Positions 12,832 through 16,204 of a DNA stretch of 16,204 bases are shown here, piece by piece. Position 1 is the stretch's first letter. Every line of letters starts with the position of its first letter. The stretch spans positions 1-16,204 of the forward strand of contig DASXEX010000053.1 in assembly GCA_036489905.1 (NCBI GenBank), read 5' to 3'. The translations under genes and the position numbers were made by a program. This stretch comes from JAICLK01 sp036489905. Its GTDB lineage: Bacteria; Patescibacteriota; Saccharimonadia; Saccharimonadales; UBA4665. The notes beneath the pieces are model-generated. The model did no database searches. It was not told the DNA's origin and saw only the letters and a program-made list of their open reading frames with translations.

Positions 12832-14579
12832 TACTGGGATGATGATTTTTCGAACTTGATAGTTATTTTGCCGGTGTTGCCCGGTGCGCTGCCCACCCAA
12901 AACGGGCTGTAGTGCACCTGTACGTTCGTGACGCCCGGCAATGATCCGATAAGACTCTTCACATCACCGCTCTTTTTGCCGGCAATTTGCGGTTTAAGAC
13001 TATTGGCATCGATATGCGGACCGATAGTCGCGGTCGTTTGCAACGAGACTTGCAACGAATTGCCCGAACCCGAGTTTGCCACGCTGAAGGACGTTTGGCT
13101 CAGGCCGTCATCCTGAATGCTTTGCTTGTTCGTATCAATTTGCTTGTTAATACTGTTGTCGAGCAGTTTTTGCAAATCGGACTTTTTGGCGCCAAACATC
13201 GTATACGTGATGCTTTCGGTCACGGTCACGCTGCCGGCCTGCGATCCCGCCTGAACGCTTGGAGAAATGTTCGGCTTGGATGCATGGAAGGTCACTTCGA
13301 TCGGATACAGCGAGTTATTCTGTAAGTTCTGTTCAAGCTGTTGTTTGACGGCGTCTGTGTTCTGGTCGTTTTTGAGTTTCGCTTCAGCTCCATCGATGTC
13401 TGATTGCTGCACCACCGTCACGATATTGTCCGTGCCGCCGTTCGTTGAACCGGAAGCGGTCACGTCTGACCGACCGGCGACCGTGAAGCTTGTACCACTG
13501 CCGAGATTGTCCTGCGAGCCGCCACTTTGGGCGGTGATCGGCGTGTTGCTGGTCGCCGAGTAGGTAAAGCAGCCACCACTCCCGCCCGAACCGACAAACG
13601 CTGTGTTCGCCTGCGTGATGAACGTCAATCCGTTGGCGCTGATGCCGGTACCGGCAGGCACATCGTTCGGGAAACTAAACGGGTTGCCGCCACATTTTGT
13701 CGCCGACATCGTCACGCTGCCGGTGGCTTTGTCGCCTTCGTTTTTCTTGCCGGTGGCCGGTGCTTGCTCGGTGTTGGATTTTTGCTGCTGCTGGGTTTGA
13801 GCAGGCACGGTATTGCTGGTCGTATCAAGCGCCGTGGCGCTGGTGTCGAGCGTCAGGTTCAAGCTGGCATTCACGTTGCTGGTTTGGGTCGTGATGTCGA
13901 CGGTCGCTTTCGGCAGCACGCGGAAGGCGAGAATCCAGAGCACGATCAGCAAAATGAGCGCGAGCACGCCAAACACGAGCAGCTTGCGGAAACGGTTGAA
14001 GTTCGGCACCTTAAGCTTCTTGCCCTTGCCGCCCTTTGCTGCCTTGCCCGAACCGCCAGCAGCCGCCAATGCCGCGATGTTGCCGTCCTTGCCCTTCGGC
14101 GCTTGGCCGCTGGCCGGTGTTTCCGAGTTGTCAAGCTCTACCGTTTCTTCGGGTGATTGATTTACCGAAGGTTCGCCCGGTCCTGCCAGTTGGCCGACCG
14201 GCGTCGTGCTTTCTTTGCCCGCGTCAAAATCTTCGGGACCCGCGAGCGGCGCTTCCTCGATTTCTTCAGGTAGCTCACTCACGGCCGCCAGTGTTTCGGG
14301 AACCTCCGGCTTGCTCTGGAGCGTTTTAGCGACGTACAGGCCCACATTTCCGGCCAGCGGCATCAGGCTCGCTTCGGAAGTAATCAGCACGATGTGTTTC
14401 TTGGCGACCTCGGCACGCTTCTTCAATAGCTTCATGTTAACGATGCTCTGGAACACGCTAGCGCGCTTTGGCAACACCAACGCAATCACCTTCGCTGACG
14501 AGCTGGTGACTTTGTCTATAATGCCGGTTATTTCGTCGTCGACGTCGACATAAACGACGTCTTTGCTAGTACCGCTCAT
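12831..14579 (-). CDS. Single-pass membrane protein with baseplate-J-like outer domain (582 aa)
   Basis: The protein has a cytoplasmic N-terminal alpha/beta domain (about 8-95, with KVIALVLPKRASVFQSIVN and KHIVLITSEA), a long acidic and Gly/Pro-rich linker (95-190), one membrane helix (199-219) and a large outer domain. The outer part has a Gln/Thr-rich stalk (240-282) and then KATGSVTM, VPAGTGIS and LTFIT, which resemble the baseplate J/gp47 family. I recall this architecture as a Patescibacteria type of unknown function; that is recall, not a search. The only two Cys, C296 and C337, are both outside and could form a disulfide. It follows the FtsA/PilM-like gene by 80 nt with its own promoter, and is fused by a 1-nt overlap to ruvX. 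It may be the membrane partner of that ATPase, or a surface or pilus-like structural protein. Confidence 0.85.
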   Translation of the reverse strand: MSGTSKDVVYVDVDDEITGIIDKVTSSSAKVIALVLPKRASVFQSIVNMKLLKKRAEVAKKHIVLITSEASLMPLAGNVGLYVAKTLQSKPEVPETLAAVSELPEEIEEAPLAGPEDFDAGKESTTPVGQLAGPGEPSVNQSPEETVELDNSETPASGQAPKGKDGNIAALAAAGGSGKAAKGGKGKKLKVPNFNRFRKLLVFGVLALILLIVLWILAFRVLPKATVDITTQTSNVNASLNLTLDTSATALDTTSNTVPAQTQQQQKSNTEQAPATGKKNEGDKATGSVTMSATKCGGNPFSFPNDVPAGTGISANGLTFITQANTAFVGSGGSGGCFTYSATSNTPITAQSGGSQDNLGSGTSFTVAGRSDVTASGSTNGGTDNIVTVVQQSDIDGAEAKLKNDQNTDAVKQQLEQNLQNNSLYPIEVTFHASKPNISPSVQAGSQAGSVTVTESITYTMFGAKKSDLQKLLDNSINKQIDTNKQSIQDDGLSQTSFSVANSGSGNSLQVSLQTTATIGPHIDANSLKPQIAGKKSGDVKSLIGSLPGVTNVQVHYSPFWVGSAPGNTGKITIKFEKSSSQ

Positions 14580-14593
14580 AAAACAAACCTGCG

Positions 14594-14623
14594 ATTATTC
14601 TCACCACGCCGGCATAGTGTTAA
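14594..14623 (-). promoter_or_regulatory. Promoter of the 582-aa protein operon
   Basis: TTAACA (14618-14623), an 18-bp spacer and AATAAT (14594-14599) each match consensus at five of six bases. The -10 ends 14 nt before the ATG, so the leader would be about 8 nt, with at best a weak AGG as ribosome-binding site. It would drive the 582-aa gene, ruvX and mltG. Confidence 0.5.
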
Positions 14624-14659
14624 TTTGATACGCGCTTCGTGCTGCTGTGCTCTCATAAT

Positions 14660-16009
14660 TTAGACTCGTAACATTCTATCAAGTTTTTCGCGGACGCTAC
14701 TGTTGTTGGTTGGGCCGGCAAAATGCATGGTGTCCAAACCGACACGGAGCAATCCCATCGCCGTAATGAAGGTGTGATCGGACACGTCGCCGGTTTTGTC
14801 AGTAATGCCGACGACTTGCGCGGGGTGAATGTGCTTGACAGCGGGCTTGCGCGTAAACGGCAAATCTTTGTACCAATCGGATTCTTCAAGCGACTCCATA
14901 AGCATGTCGAGGCTTGAGCCGCCGCCGCACAGGAAAATGCGGTAGGGCAAATGGTCGAGCTTGTCGAACTCTTGCAGCGCCAGCTCTACGCCGCCGGTCC
15001 AAACGTCGAGCGTTTTGCGCAGAGATTTTTCAACGACCGCCCGATGCTTTTTATCGGATAATTGGTCGTCTGCGAGCGCCAGTTTGAGCTTCTCGGCCTG
15101 TTGGAATGAGACGCCCAAATCGCGTTCGACCGAGCGCGTGTAGGCGCGGCCGCCGATACCGAACATTTTGGTGCCTTGCACGCCGCCGTCGTTGATGACC
15201 GCAATGTCCGTCGTGCCGCCGCCGACGTCCATCAAAATAGCGCTCAAAGTTGCGTTCGGGTCGTCGCCGACTACCGAGCGGGCAACTGCGAACGGTTCGG
15301 CCGCGACAGCCAAAAGGTCAAGGTCGAGCTGCTGCGCGGTGCGTTCCAGGGCGCCGATATGAATCATCGGCGCAAACGCGGTGTAGAGTTGCACGACGAC
15401 GTTTTTCCCTTGGAAACCAATTGGATTTGCAACTGGATAACCGTCGATTTCCAAGCTCACGAGCGCACTGTTCACCAGCCGCACGTCAACTTCTTTGCCG
15501 CCGAGTTCGACCGCCAGCTGCTGCTTGGCCTTGACTTCGGCTTTGCTCTGCACGAGCTTGATAATGCGCTCCATTTCGCCGACATCAAGCGGCTTGTCGC
15601 CGACTTTGCGCGCCACGCGGACGGTCGTTGTCGTGCCTTTTACCAGCTCGCCGGCAATGCCGATGATAGCCGTGCGTACGCTCACACCGGCTTGTTCTTC
15701 GGCCGCCGCCAGCGCCTGGTCGCAGTTTTCAACCACACTGGCAATGTCTGAAATCGCACCCGATTGCATGTCGGTGAGCGACTGGTGCTTGCGTCCCATG
15801 CCGACAATTTCGATATTGTTCTCATCTGGTAATATTTTGCCGACGAGCGCCTTCACAAACTCCGTGCCGATATCCAGCGCCACGATATATTGCGTGTCGC
15901 CTTCCGGCTGCTGTTTGGCGTTCGCCTTGGCCTGCGCCGCCGCCTGTTTGGCCGAAGCAGCCGCTTTTTTATAAGCCGACCGGCTCAACGTCTTAAACTT
16001 ATCAAGCAT
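14660..16009 (-). CDS. FtsA/PilM-family actin-like ATPase
   Basis: An actin-fold protein of 449 aa. Nucleotide-binding motifs are phosphate-1 DIGTEFVKALVG (46-57), phosphate-2 DVGGGTTDIAVI (261-272) and the adenosine motif FLCGGGSSL (359-367). An SHS2-like subdomain (about 112-212) and the GMGR...SGAISDI stretch (70-89) resemble FtsA more than PilM. An Ala/Lys-rich N-terminal helix (10-35) is unusual, and the last residues SVREKLDRMLRV could form the short amphipathic membrane anchor typical of FtsA. FtsA tethers FtsZ to the membrane; PilM drives type IV pilus assembly through PilN. Neither ftsZ nor pilN is in this window. I chose the ATG at 16009 because a TGCTATAAT box lies 10 nt before it; the same frame continues 22 codons further upstream, through that promoter. 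Confidence 0.88.
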   Translation of the reverse strand: MLDKFKTLSRSAYKKAAASAKQAAAQAKANAKQQPEGDTQYIVALDIGTEFVKALVGKILPDENNIEIVGMGRKHQSLTDMQSGAISDIASVVENCDQALAAAEEQAGVSVRTAIIGIAGELVKGTTTTVRVARKVGDKPLDVGEMERIIKLVQSKAEVKAKQQLAVELGGKEVDVRLVNSALVSLEIDGYPVANPIGFQGKNVVVQLYTAFAPMIHIGALERTAQQLDLDLLAVAAEPFAVARSVVGDDPNATLSAILMDVGGGTTDIAVINDGGVQGTKMFGIGGRAYTRSVERDLGVSFQQAEKLKLALADDQLSDKKHRAVVEKSLRKTLDVWTGGVELALQEFDKLDHLPYRIFLCGGGSSLDMLMESLEESDWYKDLPFTRKPAVKHIHPAQVVGITDKTGDVSDHTFITAMGLLRVGLDTMHFAGPTNNSSVREKLDRMLRV

Positions 16010-16019
16010 AATCGTAACA

Positions 16020-16028
16020 ATTATAGCA
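16020..16028 (-). promoter_or_regulatory. Extended -10 promoter of the FtsA/PilM-like gene
   Basis: TGCTATAAT ends 10 nt before the ATG at 16009, giving a predicted leader of about 4 nt. The -35 region is weak. Confidence 0.65.
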
Positions 16029-16037
16029 CGACGCTCT

Positions 16038-16082
16038 CCAACCAGATATCTTGGAAAATTCCGATGCATGCTCACTGGTTGG
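16038..16082. repeat. 8-bp inverted repeat upstream of the FtsA/PilM-like promoter
   Basis: CCAACCAG (16038-16045) and CTGGTTGG (16075-16082) pair perfectly around 29 nt, with a T-G and a C-G pair beyond. It covers the -35 and upstream region of the TGCTATAAT promoter, so it could be an operator. In 16083-16204 I find no gene, only the 11-bp palindrome GCTGACTCAGC at 16183-16193. Confidence 0.4.
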
Positions 16083-16204
16083 GGTAACAGGGATGGCCGA
16101 CAGTTTTCTGAGTTCTATCGACTTTTCATAGTTATTACGTTACGGGGGTGGTATCTTTTCAATCATTGACCTTGAAATTTCCGCTGACTCAGCTAACACC
16201 TTAA

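Noticed and set aside
99..16196. 11-bp sequence GACTCAGCTAA near both ends of the window (99-109 and 16186-16196)
   Set aside because: About thirty repeats of this length are expected by chance in 16 kb, and the window ends are arbitrary.
1..16204. tRNA, rRNA or CRISPR array
   Set aside because: No GGTTCGA-type arm in a cloverleaf context, no rRNA-like sequence and no regularly spaced direct repeats were found by eye.

Overview
The window looks like chromosomal DNA from a Patescibacteria/CPR bacterium, most likely Candidatus Saccharibacteria (TM7). This is my inference from gene content: an FtsA/PilM-type ATPase next to a single-pass membrane protein with a baseplate-J-like outer domain, a CPR-style CutA-like protein, and many very short or absent 5' leaders. 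TGA works as a normal stop here and Trp is TGG, so this is not a code-25 lineage (Gracilibacteria, Absconditabacteria). All genes but one small membrane protein lie on the minus strand. I see no tRNA, rRNA, CRISPR array, transposase or integrase.

Layout from left to right. (1) 1-3864: the operon uvrA -> cutA-like (broken by an in-frame TAG) and, from its own promoter, a phzF-like gene lacking its C-terminal half. (2) 4027-6429: a small plus-strand membrane protein, then a three-gene segment (CofE-like ligase, YhhQ-like transporter, RibD/DHFR-like reductase). A second, synonymously diverged copy of the 3' end of sbcB lies at 4196-4246, so the segment is bracketed by two sbcB tails. (3) 6432-9852: sbcB (exonuclease I), an unrecognised 169-aa protein, and the GTPase gene obg. 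(4) 10020-16009: envelope and cell-shape genes: a LysM-LysM-CHAP wall hydrolase with a long structured leader, then mltG, ruvX and the 582-aa baseplate-J-like membrane protein in a tightly overlapping operon, and the FtsA/PilM-like ATPase.

How the genes fit together. The right half joins peptidoglycan processing (CHAP hydrolase, MltG) with an actin-like ATPase and its probable membrane partner. The left half is mostly DNA repair (UvrA, exonuclease I). The middle segment may handle deazapurine or pterin/folate compounds, but that is an inference from families.

The most notable observations are the duplicated sbcB tail around the three-gene segment, the clean nonsense codon in an otherwise intact cutA-like frame, and a run of promoters whose -10 boxes sit 6-10 nt from the start codon, often as TGCTATAAT, which predicts leaderless mRNAs.
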